A stretch of 64,000 nucleotides of DNA from Brachyspira pilosicoli P43/6/78 (lineage in GTDB: Bacteria > Spirochaetota > Brachyspiria > Brachyspirales > Brachyspiraceae). The position numbers and the translations under genes are program-made. Position 1 is the stretch's first letter. Each line of letters starts with the position of its first letter. The stretch lies in assembly GCF_000325665.1 (NCBI RefSeq), contig NC_019908.1, forward strand, positions 434,001-498,000, in the 5' to 3' direction. Below are positions 1-9,792 of the stretch, in pieces. The notes beneath the pieces were generated by a model that was not told the DNA's origin, made no database searches, and worked only from the letters and a program-made list of their open reading frames with translations.

Positions 1-2
1 CA

Positions 3-449
3 TATAAAAAAGCTTCTGAATTAAAAACTGCTAACAACAATCAAAAGGCAGCTGCTTTATATTCAATGGGTGTTGTGAGAAAAGTTGAAAATAATAATCA
101 AGAAGCTATGAAATATTTTAATGATGTTATAGCTAAATATCCTAATACTTATTCTTATGGAAATGCTGTATATGAAATTGCTGACAGTTTGAAGCAAATA
201 GGTAAAATTTCTGACGGATTAAATATGTTAGAGAAATCATTAGCTTCAAAAGAGAAATTCTCTAAAAGAGCAGATGCAATGCTTCTTCTTGCAGAGATTT
301 ATGAAACAGGCAACAACAATGTAAGAGATTTTAATAAAGCTTATTTAACATATAATCAATATTTAAGTGAATACCCTAATACTTCAAAAACAAAATATGC
401 TAATGATAGAAAAAACTTCTTATCAAGAAATGCTGTTAATATAAAATAA
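3..449 (+). CDS. TPR-repeat protein, 5' end outside window
   Basis: The reading frame is open from the first base of the window, so this is the C-terminal part of a longer protein. The visible 149 or so residues form tetratricopeptide-type helical pairs, with recurring A/Y/G positions such as YFNDVIAKYPNTYSYGNAVY and YNQYLSEYPNT. The 'YP' at helix ends is typical of TPR proteins of the YbgF/BamD kind, which act as periplasmic scaffolds. No catalytic motif or membrane segment is visible. A strong hairpin terminator follows directly, so it is the last gene of its transcript. The exact family cannot be told without the N-terminus. Confidence 0.75.
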   Translation, partial: YKKASELKTANNNQKAAALYSMGVVRKVENNNQEAMKYFNDVIAKYPNTYSYGNAVYEIADSLKQIGKISDGLNMLEKSLASKEKFSKRADAMLLLAEIYETGNNNVRDFNKAYLTYNQYLSEYPNTSKTKYANDRKNFLSRNAVNIK

Positions 450-470
450 ATAAATAATCTTTAATATATA

Positions 471-511
471 AAAAAGCCATTTAAGAAGTAATTCTTATTT
501 GGCTTTTTTTG
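471..511 (+). terminator. Rho-independent terminator after TPR gene
   Basis: AAAAAGCCA pairs with TGGCTTTTT, with an inner TAAGAA/TTCTTA stem, and is followed by a T tract. It lies 22 bases after the stop codon of the TPR gene. Confidence 0.85.
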
Positions 512-586
512 TATATTTTTTATTGATATTTTTTATAGAATGTATTATATTTTATAAGAAAATAATATATTTATTTAAGAGTGTTT

Positions 587-1324
587 ATGAAAAAAATTGT
601 TATACTCTTTATACTAATATCTTCTTTAGCATATTCATTTCCATATAATATGTACACTGGAATGACAGGTGCACTTCGTTTGGGCGGTACTTTGTACTTA
701 GATAATATGAGAATAGGAAATAAAAAATATACTTTATCAAGTCCTATTATGCTTAATTTTGGTATACTAAAGAATTTTGATATATTTGCAAGAGTGCTTC
801 CTCTTACTTATATTCCAGAAGTGGGTGTTGGTGTTGAAGGAGAGCCTCAATTTTCTATAATGCCTAGATTTCAATTTTTTAATGGATTTATAGGGGCAGT
901 TGAGGTATTATTTCCTGGTTCTTCAAAGCAGAAATTCGGATTAAATCCTCAGATACACTATTTAATAGGGCTTGGAGATTTTCTAACGATGTATGCCAAT
1001 TTGGAAGTACCTATGTTTTTTAATGACCCTAGAGGTGTTGTTAATTATATAAGACTCAAAACTGCTATTGGTGTTTATCCTGGTTCTTTGTTTGGTTTTT
1101 CACTTGCTGGTATATATCTTGAATATCATTTGGCTTATGACTTTTATAATAAGGCTATGTTGGGCTTAAATCGTCTTGGGCTTGGTGTTTATTTAGTGCT
1201 TAATAGTGATGCTAGTTTATCTATCAATTTTAGTCCTTATGTTGAACAGCTTGCAAGCGGATATTATTTTGGTATAGGTGCTTATATTTCTTATACTCTA
1301 GATTTTAATAAGTTTATTAGATAA
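587..1324 (+). CDS. Predicted exported outer-membrane-like protein, 245 aa
   Basis: The N-terminus MKKIVILFILISSLAYSFPY is a clear signal peptide: two lysines, a hydrophobic core and a small-residue exit. The remainder alternates glycine/aromatic and hydrophobic stretches such as YFGIGAYISYTLDF near the end, as expected for a beta-barrel or surface-associated protein. I chose the ATG at 587 over the in-frame GTG at 581 because it gives a normal signal peptide after a purine stretch. I do not recognise a named family. The DUF2147 gene follows after 29 bases and is probably co-transcribed. The role is unknown; envelope location is inferred from sequence character only. Confidence 0.7.
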   Translation: MKKIVILFILISSLAYSFPYNMYTGMTGALRLGGTLYLDNMRIGNKKYTLSSPIMLNFGILKNFDIFARVLPLTYIPEVGVGVEGEPQFSIMPRFQFFNGFIGAVEVLFPGSSKQKFGLNPQIHYLIGLGDFLTMYANLEVPMFFNDPRGVVNYIRLKTAIGVYPGSLFGFSLAGIYLEYHLAYDFYNKAMLGLNRLGLGVYLVLNSDASLSINFSPYVEQLASGYYFGIGAYISYTLDFNKFIR

Positions 1325-1353
1325 TAAAAAACATTAATAGTTTGGATAAAATA

Positions 1354-1860
1354 ATGAAAAAGATTATATTATTAATTATTTTATTTTCTTCATTTGTATA
1401 TGGAGCAAATAATGCTAAAGATATTGAAGGTTTTTGGCTTATGCCTGATAAACCTAAAGGAAGAATGAAAGTTGCTAAGATAATAGTAATTAATAATAAA
1501 CTTTATGCCTATGCAATTGATTTTCAAGATGATGTAAAAACTACTCTTGATATTCATAATCCAGATAAAGCCCTTAGAGATAAAGACCTTAGAGGACTTA
1601 CATTTATTTATGATGTAGAGTTTAAAGATGGTGAGTGGCAAACTGGAAGAATATATCATACAGACCAAGGAAGCTCATATTATGCTAAAATTACTTTGGC
1701 TGATGATAAAAAATCATTATCTCTAAAAGCTTCATTAGATAAAGGCGGAGTAGTTGGTGCTAGTGTAAAATGGACAAGACTATCCGAAGAAGAAGCAAAA
1801 AAATATAATGATATGCCAATTAGCAGTTTAAGAACAGTAGAAGGCAAACCTATAAATTAA
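1354..1860 (+). CDS. DUF2147 family exported protein
   Basis: The 168-residue protein starts with a signal peptide (MKKIILLIILFSSFVYGANN). The mature part matches the DUF2147 pattern: an opening 'IEGFWLMPDK' segment, a central 'WQTGRIYHTDQGSSYYAKITL' region and a closing 'VVGASVKWTRL'. DUF2147 proteins are small periplasmic proteins of uncertain function with a lipocalin-like fold expected. The ATG at 1354 is preferred to the TTG at 1342 because it begins the signal peptide. It sits behind the barrel-like gene in one likely transcript and is convergent with the oppA-like gene, separated by only 23 bases. Confidence 0.8.
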   Translation: MKKIILLIILFSSFVYGANNAKDIEGFWLMPDKPKGRMKVAKIIVINNKLYAYAIDFQDDVKTTLDIHNPDKALRDKDLRGLTFIYDVEFKDGEWQTGRIYHTDQGSSYYAKITLADDKKSLSLKASLDKGGVVGASVKWTRLSEEEAKKYNDMPISSLRTVEGKPIN

Positions 1861-1883
1861 TTATTAAATTATATAATTATCAA

Positions 1884-3489
1884 TTAATTGTCTGCATCTT
1901 CAATAATTTCAGCATTCTTAAAATTGTATACACCAAAATTGTCGCATGTAACATTAATAAGTTTTGGGTTTTGCATAACTATGCTGTTATAATAAAATAT
2001 AGGTATAATAGCCGTATCTTCTATAGCAATCTTTTCTGCTGAATGCAAATATTGTATATCTTGAGTTGTTAAATAATTTCTTATATTCTCATCATATAAA
2101 GGGTTATAATATTTTCCTTCGTTTAGTATATAATCTTTTTGCAGTAATGATAAAAATGACATAGGGTGATTATAGCCTCCAGCCCAACTGCGTCTTGCTA
2201 TATCAAAATTACCTCTTCTTCTTGTTCTTATAAACTCATTATATGGTTTTGAAATAACTATAGTATCTATATTTAAATTTTCTTTAAGCATTTTTTTTAA
2301 TTGCATTAGCTATTTCTAAATGAAGACCATCATCTGTTAATAATTCTATTACAGGAAAATCATCTGCATTTTTGTATCCTGCTTCTTCTAATAAGTTTTT
2401 AGCTAATTCTATATTTTTGTGATAATCTTCAGAATAAAAATAGTTGTTTGTATCTTCTGCTCTAAAATCTTTATTATCATATTTTATATTATAAGGCACT
2501 ATAGCTGATGCTACTATATCATCAGATTTTACTATATTTGTTATTATAAAGTTTCTGTCTATAGCTAATGATATTGCTTTTCTTACCATAGCATTTGAAA
2601 GAGGATTTACTCTATTATTTATTTCATAAAAATATAATGAAGTTTTTGCTGTATTTTTTGCTATATTCCTTTCAAACAATTCATCTTTTTTTTCTATAGG
2701 TATATTATTATAAAAATATAATTCATCTTTTTCTATTAAACTTAGAGCCTCATTAGGATTATTGATAAACTCAAAATTAATTATATCTGCCTTTATGTTT
2801 TTATAATTCCAGTAATCTGTATTTTTTCTTATAACAAGCCTATAATCATCTAGCCTCACAATCTGAAAAGCTCCGTTTCCAATCATAGTATCAGCATTCA
2901 AAGACCAATTATTTTCATTTTTGCTTACTATATCTTCTCTTAAAGGAGTGTATGCACTATGACATACTAATTCATCAAAATATGGAACAGGGTATTCCAA
3001 TTCAACATATAAAGTATCATTATCTAATGCCTTTACTCCTAATTGTTCTTTATCCATATTTCCATTTATTATTTCATGAGCATTTTTTATATTCTCTAAA
3101 TATACAGCAAGAGGCGACTGTGTTTTAGGATCAACAATTCTCCTCCATGCATATACAAAATCATCAGCTTTTAAATCAAATCCATCAGCCCATTTAGCAT
3201 TTGTTCTTATATAAAAAATATATATGGTGTTATTATTTGATGATATCCATTTTTCTGCTGAGCCTGGTATTATATTTCCGTTTTCATCTTTTATGGTAAG
3301 GTTTTCAAATAGATGATTTATATATATCATAGAGCTAATAGAAGAAGTTTTTGAAGGGTCTATTGTATTTGGTTTGCCTCCAACTGATACTGTTATTTCA
3401 TTTAATATTTTTTTAGGCTCTTTGTGGCAGGATAGTAATAAAATTGATGCCAAGATAATTAATATATTCAAAAATCTATTTCTTTCCAT
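1884..3489 (-). pseudogene. oppA: Oligopeptide ABC transporter substrate-binding lipoprotein, frameshifted
   Basis: This is a family 5 extracellular solute-binding protein. The N-terminal 401 residues carry a lipoprotein signal ending LLLSC (Cys21). They continue with typical OppA segments: 'GKPNTIDPSKTSS', 'AEKWISS', 'WADGFDLKADDFVYAWRRIV' and 'IGNGAFQIV'. That frame stops shortly after 'EIANAIKKNA'. The adjacent frame continues with 'KKMLKENLNIDTIVISKP', which is exactly where OppA proteins read 'I...LKKNLGIDV'. The break lies in an A8 run (T8 on the plus strand, 2291-2298). Removing one A joins the parts into about 535 residues, the normal OppA length. Either the gene is inactive, it switches by run length, or the base is an error. 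No permease or ATPase genes adjoin it. Confidence 0.85.
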
Positions 3490-3567
3490 AAAAAATCCAA
3501 AAAATAAAAAGTATTATATTTACATATATCGAAAAAAATGATAACTATATAATTAAAATATACTATT

Positions 3568-4284
3568 TTATTTATTATTTCCACAAATAAAAACAAATTT
3601 ATTAAATATATTTTGCATTTTTATATTGTTTTCAGACATTAACTCTGGGTGCCATTGAAGGGCTAATATAAAATGATTTTTATCTTTATATTCTATAGCT
3701 TCTATAATATCATCATTAGCTTTTGCAGCAATATTAAAATCTTTGGCTGTTTTTCCTATTGCCTGATGATGAAAACTATTAACTTCGCTTTCTTCTCCTA
3801 ATAAATCATAAAGAATAGAAGTTTTATCTATTTTTATTTTATGTGTTGCAACATCTGTCGGAGCTGTTTGAGAATGCAGTATATTGCTTTTTGTTTGAGA
3901 TTCTATATCTTGAATTAAATCTCCTCCAAAATAAACATTAATAAGCTGTATTCCTCTGCATATTCCTAATATAGGTTTTTTCATTTTGAATGCATAATCG
4001 AGTACCGTGAAATCAAACTCATCTCTTTCTTTTGATATAGTACCAATTTTAGGGTGCGGTTCTTGATTAAAATAGAATGGGTGAATATCAACCCCGCCTG
4101 TCATGATAACACCAGAAACATTTTCTAGCGTTTTTTTTATAATGTCTTTATCTTTTATTATTGGCATTATAACAGGTATTCCATTTGCTCTCACAACTGA
4201 TTGTATATAAGAATCGTTTGCAAATGATTTTTTACTGCCATTATCATTTAATATATTTCCAGATATTGCTATAATATTATTCAT
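3568..4284 (-). CDS. Class I glutamine amidotransferase, PuuD-like (peptidase C26)
   Basis: Family hallmarks are visible: 'VSGVIMTGGVDIHP', the nucleophile elbow 'ILGICRGIQLIN', 'NSFHHQAI' and 'ALQWHPEL'. The Cys of GICRG and the His of QWHPE form the catalytic pair. Relatives hydrolyse gamma-glutamyl-gamma-aminobutyrate in putrescine breakdown or other gamma-glutamyl amides; the substrate here cannot be read from sequence. The start is ambiguous between ATG at 4284 and 4296 (four extra residues, MVLS). Neither has a strong ribosome-binding site, and the shorter form begins 'MNNIIAISGN' like relatives. It is a single gene, with no puu neighbours. Confidence 0.85.
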   Translation of the reverse strand: MNNIIAISGNILNDNGSKKSFANDSYIQSVVRANGIPVIMPIIKDKDIIKKTLENVSGVIMTGGVDIHPFYFNQEPHPKIGTISKERDEFDFTVLDYAFKMKKPILGICRGIQLINVYFGGDLIQDIESQTKSNILHSQTAPTDVATHKIKIDKTSILYDLLGEESEVNSFHHQAIGKTAKDFNIAAKANDDIIEAIEYKDKNHFILALQWHPELMSENNIKMQNIFNKFVFICGNNK

Positions 4285-4449
4285 ACTCAAAACCATTTTT
4301 TATATTATATTCAAATTATTATATTTGTCAAACTTAAATATATTGTATAATTTAATATAAATATTTATATTATTGGTATATTAATATGCTTAATTCTTTC
4401 ATATTATTATACATGTGATATTGAAATTTATCTTTCTATATACAATAAC

Positions 4450-4478
4450 TTGACTAATAATAATTTTTTTATTATAAT
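4450..4478 (+). promoter_or_regulatory. Sigma-70-type promoter of nox
   Basis: TTGACT at 4450-4455 and TATAAT at 4473-4478 are separated by exactly 17 bases, upstream of nox and its strong AAAGGGG ribosome-binding site (4516-4522). This is a near-consensus promoter, consistent with high expression. Confidence 0.75.
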
Positions 4479-4530
4479 AAAAGCATTATAATATAATATA
4501 TTTAAATTAATTATTAAAGGGGTTATTTTT

Positions 4531-5889
4531 ATGAAAGTAATAGTAATTGGTTGTAACCATGCCGGCACATGGGCTGCAAAAACTTTAAAAGCTACAGATC
4601 CTAATTGTCAGGTAGTTACTTATGATAGAAACGATAATATATCTTTCTTAGCTTGCGGTATTGCTCTTTGGGTTGGCGGCGTAGTAAAAGATCCTAAAGG
4701 TTTATTCTATGCTAGTCCTGAAGGTTTGAAAAGCGAAGGAATAGAAGTTTATATGGGCCATGAGGTAACAAAAATAGATTGGGCTAACAAAAAAATGACT
4801 GTTAAAGAATTAAAAACTGGTAAAGAGTTTGAAGATAATTATGATAAACTTATTCTTGCTACTGGTTCTTGGCCTGTAACTCCTCCTATTGAGGGTTTAA
4901 AACAAGAAGGTACTACTTATGGTCTTAAAAAAGGTATTTTCTTCTCTAAACTTTATCAACAAGGTCAAGATATTATTAATGAAATAGCTAAACCAGAAGT
5001 TAAAAAAGTTATGGTAGTTGGTGCTGGTTATATAGGTGTTGAACTTATAGAAGCTTTCAAAAATCATGGTAAAGAAGTTATATTAATGGAAGCTATGCCT
5101 AGAGTTATGGCTAACTATTTTGACAAAGAGATTACTGATGAGGCTGAAAAAAGAATTAAAGATGCTGGTATAGAATTGCATTTAGGTGAAACTGTTAAGA
5201 AATTTGAAGGTGATGACAGAGTTAAAAAAGTTGTTACTGACAAAGGTTCTTATGATGTAGATATGGTAGTTATGTCTGTTGGTTTCAGACCTAATAGCGA
5301 ACTTTATAAAGATTATTTAGAGACTTTACCTAATGGTGCTATTGTAGTTGATACTACTATGAAATCTTCTAAAGATGAGAATGTTTATGCTATAGGAGAC
5401 TGTTCTAGTGTATATTCTTGTTCTTCTAAATCTCATGAATATATTGCTTTAGCTACAAATGCTGTAAGAATGGGTATTGTTGCTGCTAATAATATTTTAG
5501 GTAAAAAAGTTAATTATTGCGGTACACAAGGTTCTAACGCTATTTGTGTATTTGGTTATAATATGGCTTCTACTGGTTGGTCTGAAGAGACTGCTAAGAA
5601 GAAAGGTTTAAAAGTTAAATCTAACTTCTTTAGAGATGCTGAAAGACCTGAGTTTATGCCTACTTATGAAGATGTATTAGTAAAAATCGTTTATGAAGAA
5701 GGTACTGGAAGATTATTAGGTGCTCAGATTGCTTCTAAACATAATCATGCTGAAGCTATACACGCATTCTCTCTTGCTATAGCTAATGAAATGACTGTTC
5801 AAGATTTTGCATTATCTGACTTCTTCTTCCTTCCTCACTACAACAAACCATTATCTTGGATGACTATGGTTGCTTATACTGCTAAATAA
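4531..5889 (+). CDS. nox: NADH oxidase, FAD-dependent
   Basis: The 452-residue flavoprotein belongs to the pyridine nucleotide-disulfide oxidoreductase family. It has an N-terminal FAD-binding turn (VIGCNHAG), a single redox cysteine in SFLACGIALW (Cys42, the residue oxidised to sulfenic acid in water-forming NADH oxidases), an NAD-binding turn (VVGAGYIGVEL) and the FAD motif AIGDCSS. The C-terminal dimerisation domain ends in 'FFFLPHYNKPLSWM'. It reduces O2 to water with NADH, giving aerotolerance and NAD+ recycling in these anaerobes. From memory, the sequence closely matches Brachyspira Nox, the gene used for species typing. Its own promoter and terminator make it monocistronic. Codon use leans to GGT/GCT, as expected for a highly expressed gene. 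Confidence 0.97.
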   Translation: MKVIVIGCNHAGTWAAKTLKATDPNCQVVTYDRNDNISFLACGIALWVGGVVKDPKGLFYASPEGLKSEGIEVYMGHEVTKIDWANKKMTVKELKTGKEFEDNYDKLILATGSWPVTPPIEGLKQEGTTYGLKKGIFFSKLYQQGQDIINEIAKPEVKKVMVVGAGYIGVELIEAFKNHGKEVILMEAMPRVMANYFDKEITDEAEKRIKDAGIELHLGETVKKFEGDDRVKKVVTDKGSYDVDMVVMSVGFRPNSELYKDYLETLPNGAIVVDTTMKSSKDENVYAIGDCSSVYSCSSKSHEYIALATNAVRMGIVAANNILGKKVNYCGTQGSNAICVFGYNMASTGWSEETAKKKGLKVKSNFFRDAERPEFMPTYEDVLVKIVYEEGTGRLLGAQIASKHNHAEAIHAFSLAIANEMTVQDFALSDFFFLPHYNKPLSWMTMVAYTAK

Positions 5890-5907
5890 TTATAATAATT
5901 TTTAAAT

Positions 5908-5945
5908 AAAAAGCCTTATAGAATTTTCTATAGGGCTTTTTTTAT
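5908..5945 (+). terminator. Rho-independent terminator after nox
   Basis: AAAAGCC-TTATAGA pairs with TCTATAG-GGCTTTT over a short loop, followed by T7. It begins 19 bases after the nox stop codon. Confidence 0.85.
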
Positions 5946-5978
5946 TTTTGCAATTTTAAAATTTTAAAAAAAATCATA

Positions 5979-6063
5979 CCCGCACGGTAAGCTAAATAAA
6001 AATATATTAATTAATTTGAAATGCAAATTAGATTATATTTATAAATATTATTTAACGTGCGGA
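5979..6063. repeat. Intergenic CCGCACG...CGTGCGG element, copy 1
   Basis: CCGCACG at 5980-5986 and its reverse complement CGTGCGG at 6056-6062 bracket about 70 AT-rich bases. A second copy with matching ends and partly matching interior (a CTAAATA start and a TTAAC-GTGCGGAAAAT end) lies at 25832-25915. The rest of the 418-base gap between nox and the ABC-F gene (5890-6307) shows no gene. Confidence 0.6.
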
Positions 6064-6307
6064 AAATATATTAAGAATCTAATTAAAACTTGGGCGGGCA
6101 TGCTTTTTAAAATTCAGCATTTTAAGAAAATTAAAGTAAAGATTTTTAATGATGCAAAAAATATAATAGGGCGGGGAATGTAAATAAATTAGAATATATA
6201 TGTATTTTAAGAAAAAGATGATTTTTATGTTATTGAATAATTTTTAAAACTGTTATAGAATTGTTTACTAAATTACTAATAAAATATTTTTAAATAAAAT
6301 TAAGAAA

Positions 6308-8119
6308 ATGGCTAAGAGTATTATAAATATAGTTAATATATCAAAGAGATTTATAGACAGAATTTTGCTTGATAATGTTAATTTGCTTATAGAGGAGAAA
6401 TCCAAAATAGGCATGATAGGCAGAAATGGAGCAGGCAAGACTACTCTTTTAAAAATTCTTATGGGGATTGAAGATGCAGATGATGGAGAGGTAATATTTT
6501 CTGATGATGTGCGAATTGGTTATCTTCGTCAGCAGGGAGATTTTGATGAGAGTGAGAAGGTTATAGATTATCTTGTAAGAGTTAGCGGCAAAGAATCTTG
6601 GAAATGTTCTAAGATAGCAAGCAGATTTGGAATTGACCATATAAAAGTTAATTATAATATTGGCAGTTTATCCAGCGGTTATAGAATGAGGGTAAAACTT
6701 GCAGAGATGATGCTTGAAGAGCCTAACTTTTTAATACTAGATGAGCCTTCAAACTTTTTGGATTTAAATACATTAATAGATTTAGAGAATTTTTTAATGG
6801 ATTATAACGGAGGTTTTTTAATAGTTTCTCACGATAGGGAGTTTTTAAAAACCACTTGCGATAAGACTGTTGAAATAGAAAAAGGTAAACTTACTTATTT
6901 TCCAGGTAATATAGAAGATTATTTTGAATATAAAGAAGAGAAAGAATATACAATAAAAAAATATAATAAGAATGTAGAAGAGAGAAAGGCACATTTAGAG
7001 AGATTTGTTGAAAGGTTTAGATATAAAGCATCAAAAGCAAAAGCAGTGCAATCTCGTATAAAACAAATAGAGAAATTAAAAACTATAGAGATTAATCACC
7101 CGGCAAAAAGTGTGAGAATAAGACTGCCTGAAGTTGAATCTAAAAAAGGCTTTGCTATTATATCTGATGATTTATCTGTAGGCTATGGTGAAAAGGTTGT
7201 AGCAACAAGCAGGAGAATGGAGATACCTAGAGGAAGCAGGGTTGCCGTGCTTGGAGAAAACGGAGAGGGTAAAACTACTTTTTTAAGAACTATAGCAGGA
7301 AGGCTTAATCCTGTATCTGGAAGCTATAATTATTCTTATGGTATAAAGCTTGCTTATTTTGGAGAGGACACTTATAAAAATATCACTGCAAATGATAATG
7401 TGCTTTCTTATTTGAAGAAGAATGCAAAACAAGGTCTTTTAACTCAAGAGCTTTTAACTCTTTTGGGAAGTTTTTTATTTTCTGGAGAAGATGTTAATAA
7501 AGATGTAAAAGTGTTAAGCGGAGGCGAAATGGCAAGATTATCTTTGCTTTGTGCTATTACACAATGTGCAGATGTACTTATATTAGATGAGCCTACTAAC
7601 CATTTAGACTTTGAAACTGTTGAGGCTCTTGCTAATTCTTTGCGTGATTATGGCGGCACTATATTTTTTACTTCGCATGATAGAACTTTTGCTAGTCTTC
7701 TTGCTGATACCATAATAGAAGTTAAAGATAAAAAACTTTCTCTATATAATGGTGATTATGAGGCTTATGTTTATAAGGTACGTTTGGAGGCATTGGAAGA
7801 AGAGGAGAGAGAGTTAGAATATCAAGAGGCTAATAACAGCAAAGAAACAAATATTGCAGAAAAAAATAATAGTAATTACGAAGAGAGAAAAAAAATTAGA
7901 AACAGACTTTCTAAAGCTGAATCTATGTTGAAAAAATATGAGAAAGAAATAGAAGATTATAAAAAAGAAGAGACTGATATATTAAAGTTTTTTGAAAAAG
8001 ATTATAATGATGATAAGAGTAAGAGATTATTAGAAGTAAAAAAATTAATAGAAGAAAAAGAAAATGAATGGCTTTTAATAAATGAAGAGATTGATAGTAT
8101 AAAGGCCATGCTAGAATAA
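6308..8119 (+). CDS. ABC-F family ATPase (Uup/EttA-like)
   Basis: Two ABC cassettes lie in one 603-residue chain with no membrane segments. The first has Walker A GRNGAGKTT (38-46), signature LSSGYRMR and Walker B LILDEPSNFLD. The second has GENGEGKTT, LSGGEMARL and LILDEPTNHLD. The roughly 80-residue basic linker between them (YNKNVEERKAHLERFVERFR...) matches the P-site tRNA-interaction arm of ABC-F proteins. The C-terminal 90 residues are a charged coiled coil, as in Uup/YdiF types. ABC-F proteins bind the ribosomal E site and rescue or tune translation; some give antibiotic protection, which cannot be decided here. The amidohydrolase-like gene follows after 41 bases. Confidence 0.9.
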   Translation: MAKSIINIVNISKRFIDRILLDNVNLLIEEKSKIGMIGRNGAGKTTLLKILMGIEDADDGEVIFSDDVRIGYLRQQGDFDESEKVIDYLVRVSGKESWKCSKIASRFGIDHIKVNYNIGSLSSGYRMRVKLAEMMLEEPNFLILDEPSNFLDLNTLIDLENFLMDYNGGFLIVSHDREFLKTTCDKTVEIEKGKLTYFPGNIEDYFEYKEEKEYTIKKYNKNVEERKAHLERFVERFRYKASKAKAVQSRIKQIEKLKTIEINHPAKSVRIRLPEVESKKGFAIISDDLSVGYGEKVVATSRRMEIPRGSRVAVLGENGEGKTTFLRTIAGRLNPVSGSYNYSYGIKLAYFGEDTYKNITANDNVLSYLKKNAKQGLLTQELLTLLGSFLFSGEDVNKDVKVLSGGEMARLSLLCAITQCADVLILDEPTNHLDFETVEALANSLRDYGGTIFFTSHDRTFASLLADTIIEVKDKKLSLYNGDYEAYVYKVRLEALEEEERELEYQEANNSKETNIAEKNNSNYEERKKIRNRLSKAESMLKKYEKEIEDYKKEETDILKFFEKDYNDDKSKRLLEVKKLIEEKENEWLLINEEIDSIKAMLE

Positions 8120-8160
8120 AATAAAATATAAAAAATAGGTGTATTGGAGGAATAAAAATA

Positions 8161-9747
8161 ATGAGAGTTTTTAAGAATGCTAAAATATATTCTATGGATA
8201 AAAATGATAGCATTTATGAGGCAGTTGCTGTTGATAATGGGGTTATAGTTTTTGCAGGAAGTAATGAAGAGGTATTAAAAAAATATAAAGATGCGTCTGA
8301 CATAATAGATTTAGAAGGCAAAACAGTTATACCTGGTTTTAATGATAGTAATGTTAATTTTGTAGTTTATGCTCGTTTTAACACTATGTTGGATTTAGGA
8401 AATTGTAAATCTATAAAAGAGGTTATTGATATTGCTAAGAAGGCTGAAAAGTATGATGATTGGCTTATAGGCAGAGGATGGAATCAGGATTATTTTGAAG
8501 AGAAGAGAATGCTTAATAAACATGATTTAGATGAAATATCTAGTGAATATCCTGTTGCTTTTAGAAGATGCTGCGGAGAGATGATAGTTGCTAATAGTAA
8601 AGCTCTTGAAGTTTGCGGCATTACAGAAAGCATGAAATCTGATACTATAGATTTTGATAATGGTCTTATATCTTCAAAATCTATGACTTTAATATTATCA
8701 AAAATTAAATCTTTTGAGATGGATAAATTAAAAGAGATAATATTAGACACACAAGAAGAGTTTTTTAAGATGGGTATTACATCTGTACAGGCTGATGATT
8801 TAAGAGGTCTTCCTGATTTTGATTATAGAAAGGTAATAGATGCTTATCAAAAGCTTCATAGAGAAAAGAAATTAAAGATAAGAGTATGCGAACAAGCAGA
8901 GTTTATTAACAAACAAGATATAGATGATTTTAGGCAATATTATTACTATCAATATATTAATGATAACAGATTTAAAGTTGCACGTATAAAGCTTATCATA
9001 GACGGCGGTATAGGTTCAAGGACTGCTTTACTTAGAGAAGATTATAATGATGCTAAAGGCTTTAGAGGTGTAAGTCAGTATAAACAAGAAGAGCTTGATG
9101 AATTAGTAAAATATGCAAATAGTTTAGATTATTCTGTTATTATACAGGCTACAGGTGATGGTGCTATAGAGATGGCATTAAACTCTATTGAAAAAATTAA
9201 AGATACTAAAGATTTCAAATATAGAAGAAATGGTTTAATACATTGTCAGATAACTGATAAGAAGTTGTTAGAGAGAATAAAAGAGTTAAATGTGGCTATA
9301 TATTATCAGCCTATATTTTTAAATTATGATATGCATATAGTTGAAGAGCGTGTTGGTGAGGAGAGGGCTAAAACAAGTTATGCTTATAAGACAGCTATGG
9401 ATATGGGCATTAATATAGGTTTTGGTACTGCTGGTCCTGCTGGCGGAATTAATATAATGGAAGGTATTCACTGTGCTGTTAATAGAGAAGATTTAAATGG
9501 CTGGCCAGAGGGCGGTTGGATGCCTGAAGAGAAACTTACTGTTAAAGAGGCAGTTTATTTATATACTATGGGAAGTGCTTATTTGTCTTCTGAAGATAAA
9601 CTAAAAGGAAGCATAGAAGAAGATAAATTAGCTGACTTTATTGTATTAGATAGAGATATTTTTGAAGTGGATAAAAAAGAAATAAAAGATATTAAAGTGT
9701 TAAAAACTATAATTGACGGAGATATTGTATACAGCAGCGATAATTGA
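8161..9747 (+). CDS. Amidohydrolase-3 (YtcJ-like) protein, metal ligands missing
   Basis: The 528-residue protein has the layout of YtcJ-type amidohydrolases: an N-terminal beta-sandwich piece with 'LEGKTVIPGF', the central 'RIKLIIDGGIGSRTALL' and a C-terminal 'LADFIVLDRDIFE'. The residues that normally hold the metals are changed. The HxH after 'PGF.DS' is NVN (64-66), the His of 'HAIGD' is Gln (IQATGDGA, 329 onward) and the Asp of 'GSDAP' is lost (GTAGPAG, about 423-427). Only the Lys of 'IKLIIDGG' and the His of 'IHCQ' remain. Ordinary hydrolase activity is therefore unlikely (inference). A GGAGG at 8147-8151 supports the ATG at 8161. Confidence 0.8.
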   Translation: MRVFKNAKIYSMDKNDSIYEAVAVDNGVIVFAGSNEEVLKKYKDASDIIDLEGKTVIPGFNDSNVNFVVYARFNTMLDLGNCKSIKEVIDIAKKAEKYDDWLIGRGWNQDYFEEKRMLNKHDLDEISSEYPVAFRRCCGEMIVANSKALEVCGITESMKSDTIDFDNGLISSKSMTLILSKIKSFEMDKLKEIILDTQEEFFKMGITSVQADDLRGLPDFDYRKVIDAYQKLHREKKLKIRVCEQAEFINKQDIDDFRQYYYYQYINDNRFKVARIKLIIDGGIGSRTALLREDYNDAKGFRGVSQYKQEELDELVKYANSLDYSVIIQATGDGAIEMALNSIEKIKDTKDFKYRRNGLIHCQITDKKLLERIKELNVAIYYQPIFLNYDMHIVEERVGEERAKTSYAYKTAMDMGINIGFGTAGPAGGINIMEGIHCAVNREDLNGWPEGGWMPEEKLTVKEAVYLYTMGSAYLSSEDKLKGSIEEDKLADFIVLDRDIFEVDKKEIKDIKVLKTIIDGDIVYSSDN

Positions 9748-9792
9748 TTTTCTTATTGATTAAATAATAAATTAGTATATGATTATTGTATT

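Noticed and set aside
7923-8213. Hydrophobic minus-strand ORF over the ABC-F C-terminus
   Set aside because: Antisense of a Lys/Glu-rich coiled coil, which always reads as Phe/Leu-rich; the ABC-F frame is clearly coding.
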